Assembly: GCF_040448695.1 (NCBI RefSeq) | Contig: NZ_CP159307.1 | Location: forward strand, 62,001-126,000 | Length of the DNA stretch: 64,000 nucleotides | Origin: Dehalogenimonas sp. 4OHTPN | GTDB taxonomy: Bacteria; Chloroflexota; Dehalococcoidia; Dehalococcoidales; Dehalococcoidaceae | Reading direction: 5' to 3' | Shown: positions 1 to 9,096 of the stretch, piece after piece | Numbering within the stretch: the stretch's first letter is position 1 | Layout of the letters: every line of letters begins with the position of its first letter | The notes under the pieces: generated by a model | Told to the model about the DNA's origin: nothing | The model's database searches: none | The model's input: the letters and a program-made list of their open reading frames with translations, nothing else | Made by a program: the position numbers and the translations under genes

Positions 1-303
1 CTTTCACTCTTCGCTGTTCCTTTGTTCGATAAAAGCGGAAGGAACGTCTCAGCCTGGCAAAAATACTTCTCGGCAGCCGTTTTACTAATTGCGGCCATTA
101 CGGAATCTCGCAGACCCCAATCCGAAGCTATTCGTGGTTCGACAAACTCACCACGACTGACTGGCTAAAACGGGCAGGGAGCGATTGAAGCTGCCCTCAC
201 CCGACCTCTCCAGCCGTCAGCGGGAGAGAGGATCAAGCCCATCGTTGCTTAACTCCGCCGTTTTAGATATGCTTTCCTATCGGTATTTGAGACGAGGTTA
301 TGG
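1..303. other. Gene-free left edge
   Basis: I see no coding frame with a plausible start, ribosome-binding site or recognisable protein in this stretch. It ends directly at the proS start. A pyrimidine-rich and then purine-rich tract near 190-232 resembles non-coding intergenic filler rather than a gene. Confidence 0.5.
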
Positions 304-2016
304 ATGAAAGTTTCCCAGCTTTTCGGTAAAACGCAGCGCGAGATCCCCGGCGAGGCGGAGACGATATCTCACCAGCTACTGCTACGGGCGGGCATGATCA
401 ACCAGGTAACAGCCGGTGTGTATTCCTACTTACCGCTGGCATGGCGCACGGCGCGGAAAATCATGGACATCATCCGGGAGGAGATGGACGCCGCCGGCTG
501 CCAAGAGATCACCATGCCGGTGCTGCAGCCCGTGGAGCTGTGGGAGAAATCCGGCCGCGGCGCGGCCTTTGGTGCCAACCTGTTCAAGCTTCAGGACCGC
601 AAGGAGAGGACCCTCGCCCTCGGCCCAACTCACGAAGAGGTGGTCACCTCGCTAGCTGCCCAGTACATCCAATCGTATCGAGATTTGCCGCAGCGGCTGT
701 ACCAGATCCAGACCAAACTCCGCGACGAACCGCGGCCTCGCGGCGGGCTGATCCGCGTCCGCGAGTTCATCATGAAGGACATGTACTCGTTCGACGCCGA
801 CGAGGCCGGCCTGGAAGTCTCCTACCAGAAGATGGTGCAGGCCTACAAGAATATCTACCGAAGATGCGGGCTGCGGGCTATGGCCATCGAGGCGGACTCC
901 GGAGCTATCGGCGGCAAGGCGAGCCACGAGTTCATGGTGTTGGCCGAGTCAGGCGAAGACGAGGTCATCTTCTGCTCCGGCTGCGACTACGCCGCCAACG
1001 TCGAAAAAGCCCGGTTCGAGAAGGGCACTGTCACAGTGCAGGAACCGCTGCCGCTTGAAGAAGTCCCAACGCCGGGCAAAGAGTCCATCGAAGATGTGGC
1101 TGCTTTCCTGGGCCTGGCGCCGAGCCAGATGCTCAAGTGCGTCTTCTACGTGGCGGATAAGGAGTTCGTCATCGCCGTCATCCGCGGCGACTTGGAGATC
1201 AACGAGGTCAAGCTCAAGAACCTGCTCAAGGTTGCCGATCTGCGCCTGGCCACGGCCGAGGAAGTGGCGGAGCAGGGCATCATCGCCGGTTCGGCCTCAC
1301 CGGTCGGCTTAAAGGGTAAGGTCGTCGCCGACGACTCGCTGGTGTCCTCGGTCAACTATGTCGGCGGCGCCAACGTGGCCGGCCGCCACATGAGAAACAT
1401 CGTCCCCGGCCGCGATTTCACCACCTTCAAGACGGCCGATATCGCTTCGGCCAGGGTCGGCGCCACCTGCGCACGCTGCGGCGGGAAGCTGGGATCGACG
1501 CGCGGCATCGAGGTAGGACACGTTTTCAAGCTGGGCACCTTCCTGGCTGAGACCTTCGGCGCCACCTTCGCCGACGCCGAGGGCAACCAGAGGCCATGCA
1601 TCATGGGCTGCTATGGCATCGGCGTGGGCAGGCTGATGGCGGCGGCTGTCGAGCAGAACCATGACGACAAGGGCATCATCTGGCCGATGCCCATCGCCCC
1701 GTACCAGGTGCATTTCTGCGGCCTGTCGCTGGACAACGAGAGGGTGAAAGCGGCGGCCGAGAAATCGTATGAAGATCTGAGAGCGGCGGGCGTTGAAGTG
1801 TTGTACGATGATCGGATCGAGTCGCCCGGCGTGAAGTTCAACGATGCCGATTTACTAGGCATGCCACTAAGGATAACCGTCAGCCCGCGTTCCCTGGACA
1901 AGGGCGGGGTGGAACTCAAGAAACGCCCCGAGAAAGCGTTCGCCATCGTTTCAGTCGAGAATGTCGTGGCTGAGGTGAAGGCGGTCATTGAGAGGGAGAT
2001 GCAGGCCGCGGGCTGA
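304..2016 (+). CDS. proS: Prolyl-tRNA synthetase
   Basis: Class II aminoacyl-tRNA synthetase that charges tRNA-Pro with proline in the cytoplasm. At 570 aa it matches the usual bacterial-type ProRS length. The class II motif 2 region is clear (RDEPRPRGGLIRVREF near residues 140-155), followed by the catalytic core. A YbaK-like insertion domain (about residues 225-400) hydrolyses mischarged Ala-tRNA-Pro. The motif 3 region reads GCYGIGVGRLMAA near residue 440, and the anticodon-binding domain follows (about 470-570). The ATG at 304 begins the conserved N-terminus MKVSQLFGKT. The gene stands alone and converges on the MarR gene with only 7 bp between the stop codons. Confidence 0.97.
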   Translation: MKVSQLFGKTQREIPGEAETISHQLLLRAGMINQVTAGVYSYLPLAWRTARKIMDIIREEMDAAGCQEITMPVLQPVELWEKSGRGAAFGANLFKLQDRKERTLALGPTHEEVVTSLAAQYIQSYRDLPQRLYQIQTKLRDEPRPRGGLIRVREFIMKDMYSFDADEAGLEVSYQKMVQAYKNIYRRCGLRAMAIEADSGAIGGKASHEFMVLAESGEDEVIFCSGCDYAANVEKARFEKGTVTVQEPLPLEEVPTPGKESIEDVAAFLGLAPSQMLKCVFYVADKEFVIAVIRGDLEINEVKLKNLLKVADLRLATAEEVAEQGIIAGSASPVGLKGKVVADDSLVSSVNYVGGANVAGRHMRNIVPGRDFTTFKTADIASARVGATCARCGGKLGSTRGIEVGHVFKLGTFLAETFGATFADAEGNQRPCIMGCYGIGVGRLMAAAVEQNHDDKGIIWPMPIAPYQVHFCGLSLDNERVKAAAEKSYEDLRAAGVEVLYDDRIESPGVKFNDADLLGMPLRITVSPRSLDKGGVELKKRPEKAFAIVSVENVVAEVKAVIEREMQAAG

Positions 2017-2023
2017 TTGAGCT

Positions 2024-2518
2024 TTAACCCCGAGCCTCAGCCTTACCGGCCTTTTGGAGTGCGGCATCGGTTATTCTCCTCAGGTAGCCGCTCAGCTGCT
2101 GTTTTTCTTCCACATTCAACATAGATATAAATCCCTCACGGTACCTTGAGGCTTCGACTCGCTCCAATATCTCGATGCCTTTGTCGCTTAAGGCAAGCTT
2201 GATTCTTCCTCGTTCGCCTTTTTTAATCGTTACCAGGTTTTTCCTGGACATCCGCCTTATCAGGCTAGAAATTGTATGGTGTTCCCGAATCATTATGCGG
2301 CAGATTTCATCGATCGAGATATCGTTTTTTGCTTTTATCAACCTCATCACCGTAGCCTGTTCCAAGGTAACGCCGTGTTTGGCGACTTCCTTCTCGCTCA
2401 GGCGGTAAATACTTTGCCTCGCCCGGAACAGACTGAATATCAAGTCAGCATCAGAAACTGACATTTGGCTTGCCCCTGAAGTCATATTAGAAGGTTTCTC
2501 CAGATTCATACGAAGCAT
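2024..2518 (-). CDS. MarR-family transcriptional regulator divergent from rdhA-1
   Basis: Winged-helix DNA-binding regulator of the MarR family. Residues from about LIFSLFRARQSIYRLSEKEV form the first helix. They are followed by a helix-turn-helix (ISIDEICRIMIREHHTISSLIRRM) and the basic wing (TIKKGERGRIKLALSDKG). MarR proteins usually repress divergent genes. This one faces rdhA-1 across about 170 bp, the usual arrangement for rdh loci in Dehalococcoidia, so it is inferred to control that gene. The start is uncertain: an ATG at 2518 and a GTG at 2524 both follow a GGAGG at 2529-2533, and the frame stays open to a GTG at 2545. The ligand cannot be inferred. Confidence 0.88.
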   Translation of the reverse strand: MLRMNLEKPSNMTSGASQMSVSDADLIFSLFRARQSIYRLSEKEVAKHGVTLEQATVMRLIKAKNDISIDEICRIMIREHHTISSLIRRMSRKNLVTIKKGERGRIKLALSDKGIEILERVEASRYREGFISMLNVEEKQQLSGYLRRITDAALQKAGKAEARG

Positions 2519-2568
2519 TTTAACACAGTTCCTCCAACCTATCACAATCAGCTTAACCTTTTCTTAAC

Positions 2569-2640
2569 TAAAAATACGCATATATGCTTACTAGTACTAG
2601 TCCTTAGGTACGATGTAATTTTACTAACGTTTGTTATAAT
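2569..2640 (+). promoter_or_regulatory. Promoter region of rdhA-1
   Basis: Four elements lie in order: TAAAAATACG at 2569-2578 (also upstream of rdhA-3 and rdhA-4), ACTAGTACT at 2590-2598 and ACGATGTAAT at 2610-2619 (both also upstream of rdhA-2), and a TATAAT -10 hexamer at 2635-2640. A 10-bp palindrome GCATATATGC lies at 2578-2587. No good -35 hexamer is seen, which fits a promoter that depends on a regulator. The shared blocks are read directly from the sequence; their role is inferred. Confidence 0.6.
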
Positions 2641-2685
2641 ATCGAATACGACATATTACAAAATGTAGCTTTAGGAGGCATCACT

Positions 2686-4083
2686 GTGAGTAAATACCAC
2701 GCAACCCTATCCCGCCGCGACTTCATGAAGGCTGTCGGTCTGGCCGGTGCTGGCGTCGGCATCGCCGGCGCTGTAGCCCCCAGTTTCAAAGACCTCGATG
2801 AATTAGCCGCTGCGGGGACCAAGGAGGTTCACCCCTGGTGGGTCAAGGAACGCGAAGCCAACAATCCCACCTCGGAGATCGACTGGAATCTCTTCAAACA
2901 GCTCGACAAGAAGACCACCGGCATGCCGACGGCCTCAGCCGAAAACGCGGCTTTCCGAAAGACCCGGGATGAGAAGTTCGATCTGGAAGGTTTGACCCAG
3001 AAAATTCCCGGCCGCGACGTCCGCTGTGCCGCCTTGGCCGATATGGTCACCGGCCTGCAAACCGCCGCCCCGTGGGATGGGCCTACCGGAATCACTCCGC
3101 CCCAAGAAAGGGGCGCCAGCCGCTGGGAAGGCTCTGCCGAGGATAACCTGACCATGTTGCGGGCTGCTTTCCACCTGGCCGGCGCCCAGATGACCGGCGC
3201 CCTGGAACTTAACGACAAGACGCTACAAATCTTCGACAAAGACGCCGTCGTCTTCGAGAACATAGACCAGGGCACCCAGGACGCCAAGAAGGTCTACCAC
3301 ATACCAAATAAAGCCAAATACCTCGTTGCATACTCAGTACAGCAGAACTACGTTCAGAGCCTGTATCAGCTCCGCGAGGACGAGGCTTATCCCGGCAAGT
3401 TAGCCATGCCTATGCCACTAGGCCGCCCGGCTATCCACCGCGCCTATGGCGACGGCCGCTACACCGAATGGCAGGCGATGCGCTTCATTAAGAACCTGGG
3501 CTACGGTGCCTACAAGGCTGGCGTAACCACCAACGTAGCGCTAGGTATCTTCTCCGGTCTGGGCGAACAGGGCCGAGCCACCTACATGATGACGCCCCGC
3601 GCCGGCCTTATGACCCGCATCACGAACTACATCATCACCGACCTCCCGGTGGCCGCCACCAACCCGATAGATTTCGGCGGCACCAAGTTCTGCGAGACCT
3701 GCATGCGCTGCGCCGAGAAGTGCCCCTCGGATGCCCTAGGCAAGCAAACCGAACCGACCTGGGAAGCCGGACCCGGCAACCGCCCCGGTTACCGCGGCTG
3801 GCGCGTCGACTGGCTCAAGTGCATCGAGGTTGGTGCCCCGTCCCGTTGCGGCGTTTGCCATACCCTTTGCCCGTTCAACCACCCGTCCGAAGGCATGATC
3901 CACCCGATAGTCCGCTCGGTGGCGGGCAATACCTCTGTCTTCAACCAGTTCTTCGCAGATATGGACCGGGTCTTCGCCTATGGCGAGCCCAAGAGCCATG
4001 AAGAACTCGAGGCCTGGTGGACTCGAGACCTCAACAAATGGAAGGGTGACGTCACCCACGGCACCGGCAAGTTCAACTGGTAA
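2686..4083 (+). CDS. rdhA: Reductive dehalogenase catalytic subunit (RdhA-1)
   Basis: Corrinoid and iron-sulfur enzyme that removes halogen from organohalides as the terminal step of organohalide respiration, exported folded to the outer face of the membrane. The 465-aa protein begins with a Tat signal (SRRDFMK at residues 9-15, then a hydrophobic stretch to about 35). It ends with two ferredoxin-type motifs: Cys336/339/342/346 and Cys379/388/391/395. The GTG start at 2686 follows AGGAGG at 2673-2678. No rdhB anchor gene follows. Instead there is a hairpin (4089-4123) and then radical SAM genes on the same strand. The halogenated substrate cannot be told from sequence; it clearly differs from RdhA-2 and RdhA-3. 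Confidence 0.95.
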   Translation: MSKYHATLSRRDFMKAVGLAGAGVGIAGAVAPSFKDLDELAAAGTKEVHPWWVKEREANNPTSEIDWNLFKQLDKKTTGMPTASAENAAFRKTRDEKFDLEGLTQKIPGRDVRCAALADMVTGLQTAAPWDGPTGITPPQERGASRWEGSAEDNLTMLRAAFHLAGAQMTGALELNDKTLQIFDKDAVVFENIDQGTQDAKKVYHIPNKAKYLVAYSVQQNYVQSLYQLREDEAYPGKLAMPMPLGRPAIHRAYGDGRYTEWQAMRFIKNLGYGAYKAGVTTNVALGIFSGLGEQGRATYMMTPRAGLMTRITNYIITDLPVAATNPIDFGGTKFCETCMRCAEKCPSDALGKQTEPTWEAGPGNRPGYRGWRVDWLKCIEVGAPSRCGVCHTLCPFNHPSEGMIHPIVRSVAGNTSVFNQFFADMDRVFAYGEPKSHEELEAWWTRDLNKWKGDVTHGTGKFNW

Positions 4084-4088
4084 AAAAA

Positions 4089-4123
4089 CGAGAGAGGGGA
4101 GGCTTTCCGCCTCCCCTCTCTCG
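4089..4123 (+). terminator. Strong hairpin after rdhA-1
   Basis: Perfect 15-bp inverted repeat (4089-4103 with 4109-4123) around a TTTCC loop. No T-run follows on the plus strand, but an A7 run precedes it, so it would be a canonical Rho-independent terminator only for the minus strand. For rdhA transcripts it is more likely a 3'-end stabiliser or partial attenuator in front of the downstream operon. Confidence 0.7.
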
Positions 4124-4196
4124 ACAACCTAACCAATATCCTATATGATAGCCGGATGATGGGCGTTTCAAGCTTTGCCCTCCGCTTCAGGATCCT

Positions 4197-5000
4197 ATGA
4201 CGACTGTCTCAAATAAGCCATCGATCTCCGTAACAGCCAAAAAACCGGAAAATTCACTCTGTGTTTACCACGTGGTGTACGAACCGACCTTTAAGTCGAT
4301 TATCTTCCACCATTGGACTGAATGTAATCTGAAGTGCCGCGGCTGCTACTGCCGGCGGGAGAAGATAGACTTTTCACTGCTGCCGGACTGGCAGGTACGC
4401 CTTTCCACCAACCCTCCTGAATCTCCCCCGGAGGTGTTGCTCTCTCTCAGCGAAACTCTAAAGTTGACAAAAGGGCTGGCGATTGATCGAGCTATTTTCA
4501 TTGGGGTAGAGCCGACGCTCGATCCTGGGTTGCCGCGGTTGGCGCATGAACTCAAGTCGCGGTACGGCAGCTACAACATATTGTTCACCAACGCTGTTAG
4601 CCTGCCGGACATCACCGACATTGACGAGATTATCGTCAGCCTCAAAGCCGTGACGCCGGAGGTCTACCGTCAATACACTGAAGGCGACAACCGCAAGACG
4701 CTTCAGAACTTCCGGCGTATTTATGAATCGGGCAAGAAACTGCAGGCTGAGATTACTTTCATCCCAGGGGTTATCGACGCCCCTGAGATCGAAGAGGCAG
4801 CGAAGTTCATCGGCTCGATCGATCGGAACATCCCGTTGAGGATTACCGGGTTTATCAAGCTCTCCAACATGGAATTCCGGGCACCGACCGGAGAAGAGGT
4901 CGAAGCCGCGGCGCGGTTGGCGATGAAGCATCTTGAGACGGTGAACTACCTTTCGGGCGACATGCCCCGGGTAGGCGAACCGCCGGTCAGACTATTTTAG
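4197..5000 (+). CDS. Radical SAM protein
   Basis: Small radical SAM enzyme (267 aa) with the canonical CX3CX2C iron-sulfur motif at Cys43, Cys47 and Cys50 (CNLKCRGC). It contains no recognisable B12-binding or SPASM domain. The fold resembles activating-enzyme-type radical SAM proteins, with IFIGVEPTLDPGLP near residue 100 in the position of the strand-2/GGEP region. It lies 113 bp after rdhA-1, is followed after 9 bp by a B12-binding radical SAM gene, and leads a four-gene operon. The substrate is unknown. A glycyl-radical-type activase role has no partner here, so I leave the function open. Confidence 0.85.
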   Translation: MTTVSNKPSISVTAKKPENSLCVYHVVYEPTFKSIIFHHWTECNLKCRGCYCRREKIDFSLLPDWQVRLSTNPPESPPEVLLSLSETLKLTKGLAIDRAIFIGVEPTLDPGLPRLAHELKSRYGSYNILFTNAVSLPDITDIDEIIVSLKAVTPEVYRQYTEGDNRKTLQNFRRIYESGKKLQAEITFIPGVIDAPEIEEAAKFIGSIDRNIPLRITGFIKLSNMEFRAPTGEEVEAAARLAMKHLETVNYLSGDMPRVGEPPVRLF

Positions 5001-5009
5001 AAGGTTTTT

Positions 5010-6482
5010 ATGCGAGTATTGCTGGTTAATCCGGGCTCCGAGGTCAACCCCCGATTCAATACCTACGCCGTTTTCCCGAACGGGCTTTTATTTTTAGCGG
5101 CGGTGCTGGAGCGTGCCGGGCATGAGGTCAAGGTCTACGACAACGTTGTCGACCGCCAAAAGCCGACTGATTTCAAAGACTTCAACCCCCAGCTTATCGG
5201 CTACTCAGTGCTGACCGGTCCGGACATCACCCAAGCTATCCTCCAGTCGAAGGAGTTCAAGACTCTCTATCCCGAGGCCAGGATCGTCTGGGGCAATGTC
5301 CATCCCTCCTGTACCCCGGAGCAGACGATGGCTGAAGAGTATATCGACTACGTCATCGTCGGCGCCGGCGAGACAGCACTGCTGCAACTAATCGATTATA
5401 TCGAAAAAGGTGCGCCGCGGCCGGTGGAAATCGCCGGGCTGGTCTATCGCGAAAACGGCCAGTTCAAAATGAATGAGCGGGCATCTGAACTCAAGAACCT
5501 GGATGAATTGCCCGACCCGGCCTGGCACCTTATCGACGTGCCCAAATACTGGCAGGTGTCCCTGAACACCTCCCGCGGCTGCCCGTTCCGCTGTACCTTC
5601 TGCTACAATTCCGCCTTCCATTCCGGCTACCGCGGCGATTTCTCCGCTGAACGCATTATAGCCCAGGTGGAGCACCTGCAGCAGAAGTACGGAGTTAAGT
5701 TCATCCGTTTCTTCGAAGATAATTTCACCTTCAACCGCAATAGACTGCACCGCTTCTGCGAGCTGGTGATCGAAAAGAAGATCAAGCTCAAATGGGACTG
5801 CGAGGCTCGGGCTGACCTGTCCGAGAAGGACGTGGACCTGATGGCTCGGGCCGGCTGTGTTAGTGTCGGCATCGGGGTGGAGACCGGCTCCAAGAGGCTG
5901 CTGGAGTTCCTGAAAAAAGATATCGATCTAGGTGTCATGCAAAAGAGTTTCTGGAACATTGTGCGGCACCGCATTATGCCGCGCATCTACATAATGGAGG
6001 CGGTGCCGACGGAAACGCTGGCGGACTACCAGGCGACCCGCGACCTGTTGCATAAAATGGGTGATACACCCTATTTCTATATGCGCTTCGTGCCATACCC
6101 AGGGACGCCGATCTATTACTATTGTATCGAAAAAGGGCTGATCAAACCTCCGGAGAAACTGGCCGACTGGCCGCACTTCTCTTTTAACCTGGCGACCCGG
6201 GGCAACCTGTCCGAAGTGCCGACAGAAGTGGTGACGGAAGCCTTCGCTGAATATGCCCGGACATACGGGCCGCGGCGGGTGCGCTTCATGTGGCGATACA
6301 ATAAGCGCTTTTTCCTCTCTATGATCAAGAACCCGCCGCAGTTCTTTGGAGCGGTTAAGGAACTGATCAAGAATACCCTGCCGGTGATGTTCAATAAGAA
6401 CACCAGCGAAGCGCCGGAGATCAAGGTAGAGGACATCCGGACCAAGAAACTGGCCGAAACCCAGTCCGAGGCAAAAAAATAG
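5010..6482 (+). CDS. B12-binding-domain radical SAM protein
   Basis: Two-domain enzyme of 490 aa. An N-terminal cobalamin-binding Rossmann-like domain (about 1-150, starting MRVLLVNPGSEVNPRF) is followed by a radical SAM core with CX3CX2C at Cys191, Cys195 and Cys198 (SRGCPFRCTFCYN). The family includes BchE-type cyclases and methyltransferases that act on unactivated carbon. It sits 9 bp after a smaller radical SAM gene and 2 bp before the ribonucleotide-reductase-like gene, so co-translation is likely. It lacks the C-terminal PqqD-like domain and the CX4CX2C spacing of the proteins at 37079 and 43301. Substrate unknown. Confidence 0.9.
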   Translation: MRVLLVNPGSEVNPRFNTYAVFPNGLLFLAAVLERAGHEVKVYDNVVDRQKPTDFKDFNPQLIGYSVLTGPDITQAILQSKEFKTLYPEARIVWGNVHPSCTPEQTMAEEYIDYVIVGAGETALLQLIDYIEKGAPRPVEIAGLVYRENGQFKMNERASELKNLDELPDPAWHLIDVPKYWQVSLNTSRGCPFRCTFCYNSAFHSGYRGDFSAERIIAQVEHLQQKYGVKFIRFFEDNFTFNRNRLHRFCELVIEKKIKLKWDCEARADLSEKDVDLMARAGCVSVGIGVETGSKRLLEFLKKDIDLGVMQKSFWNIVRHRIMPRIYIMEAVPTETLADYQATRDLLHKMGDTPYFYMRFVPYPGTPIYYYCIEKGLIKPPEKLADWPHFSFNLATRGNLSEVPTEVVTEAFAEYARTYGPRRVRFMWRYNKRFFLSMIKNPPQFFGAVKELIKNTLPVMFNKNTSEAPEIKVEDIRTKKLAETQSEAKK

Positions 6483-6484
6483 AG

Positions 6485-8302
6485 ATGGCTGCCCAGTCCA
6501 CACCTGATGTCAGGGTTAAGCTCTCACCAAACGCCTCTCGCGTCCTCGAAAAGCGCTACCTGCGACGTGATGATAACGGAGAGATCGCCGAGACGCCTGA
6601 TGAGATGTTCCGGCGCGTGGCCCGAGCCGTCGCCGCCGTCGAGAAGACCTATGACCCAGTCGCCGACGTTGAAGCCATCGCCGAGGACTTCTTCCAGGCA
6701 ATGGCCTGTCTGCAATTCCTGCCCAACTCGCCGACGTTGTTGAACGCCGGAGCCGAACACGGGCAGCTTGCATCATGTTTCGTCCTGCCGGTTGAGGACT
6801 CGGTGGAGTCCACTTTTGAGGCAGTGAAACACACCGCCATCATCCACAAGAATGGCGGTGGTACCGGTTTCAACTTCTCTCAGGTAAGGCCGCGGCTGGA
6901 TCGAGCCGGGGGACGCCGCGGGGTGGCCGCCGGGCCCGTTGGGCTCATCGATGTTATTGCCACCGCCGCCGACTACATCAGGCAAGGCGGGGTAAGGCGG
7001 GGCTGCAATTCAGTGGTCCTAAACGTGGATCACCCGGACATTCTCGAATTCATCAAGGCTAAAAGCGACCCTGATGCATTGACCAATTTCTACATCTCGG
7101 TGGCGGTCACGGACAGCTTTATGTCAAGGGTTGATTCCGGGGCTGACTACCCTCTGGTTAATCCGCGCAGCGGCGCAACGGTGACCTTCCTGAATGCGAG
7201 GCAGGTTTTTGACCGTATCGTCGACCAGGCGTGGCATACAGGCGACCCCGGTCTGATTTTCCTCGATCGCATCAACCGCGACAACCCCACACCGCACCTT
7301 GGGAGCATCGACATGATCACCGGCTGCGGCGAACAGGCGATGCTGCCATACGAGTCTTGCCCGCTGGGCTCGATCAACTTGGCGCGGATGCTGAAAAGCA
7401 ATGGGGACACGGCTGTGGATTATAACAAACTCAGCCGCCTGGTGGACCTCGGCGTACGCTTCCTAGATGACGTCATCGACGCCTCGGCCTATCCGGTGGA
7501 TGTCATCGAACGAACCACAAAAACTACCCGCCGCATCGGACTGGGGGTAATGGGTTTCGCCGACATGCTCTTTCAAATGGGCGTACCATACAACTCCGGC
7601 ACGGCGGTGAAGGTCGTCTCTGAAGTCATGGGCTTTATCCAGGAGAGGGCGCATCGGGCGTCACGAAAGCTGGGCTTCGAACGCGGTTCTTTCCCCGCCT
7701 TCGAAGGTTCTGTCTATGACGTACCCGGAGGCGGACCGATCAGAAACGCCGCTTGCACTACAGTGGCGCCCACCGGAACCCTGTCTATCATCGCCGGATG
7801 CTCCTGCGGCATCGAGCCGTTGTTTTCCGTCGCCTTTGTCCGCCATATGCTCGATGGCGAGAGACTCCTGGACATCAACCCGCACTTCGAAGCGGCGGCG
7901 CGGCGGGCTGGTGTTTGGACGCCCGATCTGGCGCGGCGATTGGTGCGCTGCAACCACCTCCTGGAGCAGGCGGACGTACCCGATTCGATTAAGAAAGTGT
8001 TCGTCACCGCCCATGATATTGCCCCGGAGTGGCACGTCAAAATCCAGGCAGCCTTTCAGCAAAACGTCGACGCTGCGGTCTCGAAGACGGTGAACTTCTC
8101 CCATTCGGCAACTCGCGAGGACATCGCACGCGTTTTTCTGCTAGCCCACCGGTCCGGCCTCAAGGGCATCACCGTGTACCGCGACGGCAGCCGAGACGAG
8201 CAGCCGCAGTGCACCGGGGAACTGGGCTTGGAACTGGTCGACACGTATTTCGGCAGCAGGCCAGGTCTGGGCGATGACGGCAGCACTGCAAAGGCGATAT
8301 AA
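6485..8302 (+). CDS. Divergent adenosylcobalamin-dependent (class II) ribonucleotide reductase-like protein
   Basis: Ten-stranded-barrel protein of the class II RNR family, 605 aa. It keeps the first redox Cys98 (QLASCFVLP), the GG(V)RRG region at 168-173, the finger-loop Cys281 with Glu283, the partner Cys292 and the PTGTLSIIAGC loop. It departs from the family in three ways. The finger loop reads TGCGEQ where NPCGE is canonical, so the catalytic Asn position holds Thr279. The C-terminal redox Cys pair is missing (a single Cys remains in the last 40 residues). It is embedded in an rdhA/radical SAM operon. It may be a true but unusual NrdJ or a repurposed cobalamin enzyme. Its ATG is 2 bp after the preceding gene, and its TAA overlaps the next ATG. 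Confidence 0.82.
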   Translation: MAAQSTPDVRVKLSPNASRVLEKRYLRRDDNGEIAETPDEMFRRVARAVAAVEKTYDPVADVEAIAEDFFQAMACLQFLPNSPTLLNAGAEHGQLASCFVLPVEDSVESTFEAVKHTAIIHKNGGGTGFNFSQVRPRLDRAGGRRGVAAGPVGLIDVIATAADYIRQGGVRRGCNSVVLNVDHPDILEFIKAKSDPDALTNFYISVAVTDSFMSRVDSGADYPLVNPRSGATVTFLNARQVFDRIVDQAWHTGDPGLIFLDRINRDNPTPHLGSIDMITGCGEQAMLPYESCPLGSINLARMLKSNGDTAVDYNKLSRLVDLGVRFLDDVIDASAYPVDVIERTTKTTRRIGLGVMGFADMLFQMGVPYNSGTAVKVVSEVMGFIQERAHRASRKLGFERGSFPAFEGSVYDVPGGGPIRNAACTTVAPTGTLSIIAGCSCGIEPLFSVAFVRHMLDGERLLDINPHFEAAARRAGVWTPDLARRLVRCNHLLEQADVPDSIKKVFVTAHDIAPEWHVKIQAAFQQNVDAAVSKTVNFSHSATREDIARVFLLAHRSGLKGITVYRDGSRDEQPQCTGELGLELVDTYFGSRPGLGDDGSTAKAI

Positions 8303-9096
8303 TGCCTCATTCACTTTGTATCGAACTTGATCGGGATGTCGAGCAGTTGACGACACATTCGCCTGAACCATCCACCATCGGTGAAAAGGTCTTCGTCTCC
8401 TGGAGCGGCGGCAAAGACTCCTGCTTTGCCTGTTACAAAGCGCTTCAGGCTGGACTGGATGTCCGTTACCTGGCCTCGATGCTGACCAGGAACACCGGCC
8501 GGCTTTTCCCGCACTACGTCACCGTGCAAGTGTTGCAGGCACAGGCGGCTGCAATCGGCATACCGCTCTTCGAACAGTGGCTCGAAGTACCGGAAAATGT
8601 CACCCAGCACGTCCGCTTCGTTGATTACGACCGGAAGTACATGGAGATGCTGGAAAAGCTCAAGTCCTTGGGCATTACCGGAGGCGTATTCGGCGATGTC
8701 TCTCGGGGCAACCCTTTCGCTCAAGCCCACTGGGATCGGGTGGAGGATTTCACTCGCCCTGTTGGCATGAAGGCTTATCGGCCTCTGTGGGACCAGGACC
8801 GTGAAACGATGATCAGGGAATTCATCGACCTGGGCTTCAAACCGCTGGTCATCGTCACTGACAACCGCCTGCCGGAGTTGCTGGGCAAAGTGCTCGACCA
8901 TACCATCCTAGATGAGCTCAAGGCGCGCTATGAGCGGTCAAAAGAGCAGGAGCGTATCTACTACCACACCTTTGTCCTCGACGGGCCGATATTCAAGTCC
9001 CGCCTTGAGATTACTGAGAGTAAAAAAATAGCGGTTGGCGGGGTATCATACTTGGAAGTCATGTCTTTTGACATGGCGGCCAAGCCTGTCTGTTAA
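8302..9096 (+). CDS. N-type ATP pyrophosphatase, diphthine-ammonia ligase (Dph6) family
   Basis: PP-loop ATPase of 264 aa with the signature SWSGGKDSCFA near residues 33-43, which binds and adenylates with ATP. Members of this family (COG2102, MJ0570-like) include eukaryotic and archaeal diphthamide synthetases. Bacteria lack diphthamide, so the substrate here is unknown. The ATG overlaps the TAA of the preceding RNR-like gene by one base (TAATG), which indicates translational coupling, and it is the last gene of the rdhA-1-linked operon. About 30 residues precede the conserved core. Confidence 0.83.
   Translation: MPHSLCIELDRDVEQLTTHSPEPSTIGEKVFVSWSGGKDSCFACYKALQAGLDVRYLASMLTRNTGRLFPHYVTVQVLQAQAAAIGIPLFEQWLEVPENVTQHVRFVDYDRKYMEMLEKLKSLGITGGVFGDVSRGNPFAQAHWDRVEDFTRPVGMKAYRPLWDQDRETMIREFIDLGFKPLVIVTDNRLPELLGKVLDHTILDELKARYERSKEQERIYYHTFVLDGPIFKSRLEITESKKIAVGGVSYLEVMSFDMAAKPVC

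Noticed and set aside
4084-4196. Search for an rdhB anchor gene after each rdhA (also 36867-37078 and 45443-45520)
   Set aside because: No frame of about 75-100 codons with two or three hydrophobic helices exists in any of the three gaps.
4156-4200. 14-codon frame with an ATGA overlap at the start of the 4197 radical SAM gene
   Set aside because: Too short, with no ribosome-binding site; the overlap can arise by chance, though it resembles the short frames at the other rdh loci.
4084-6484. Cobalamin riboswitch upstream of the B12-linked genes
   Set aside because: No B12-box-like sequence or enough leader space could be recognised by eye; a covariance search would be decisive.
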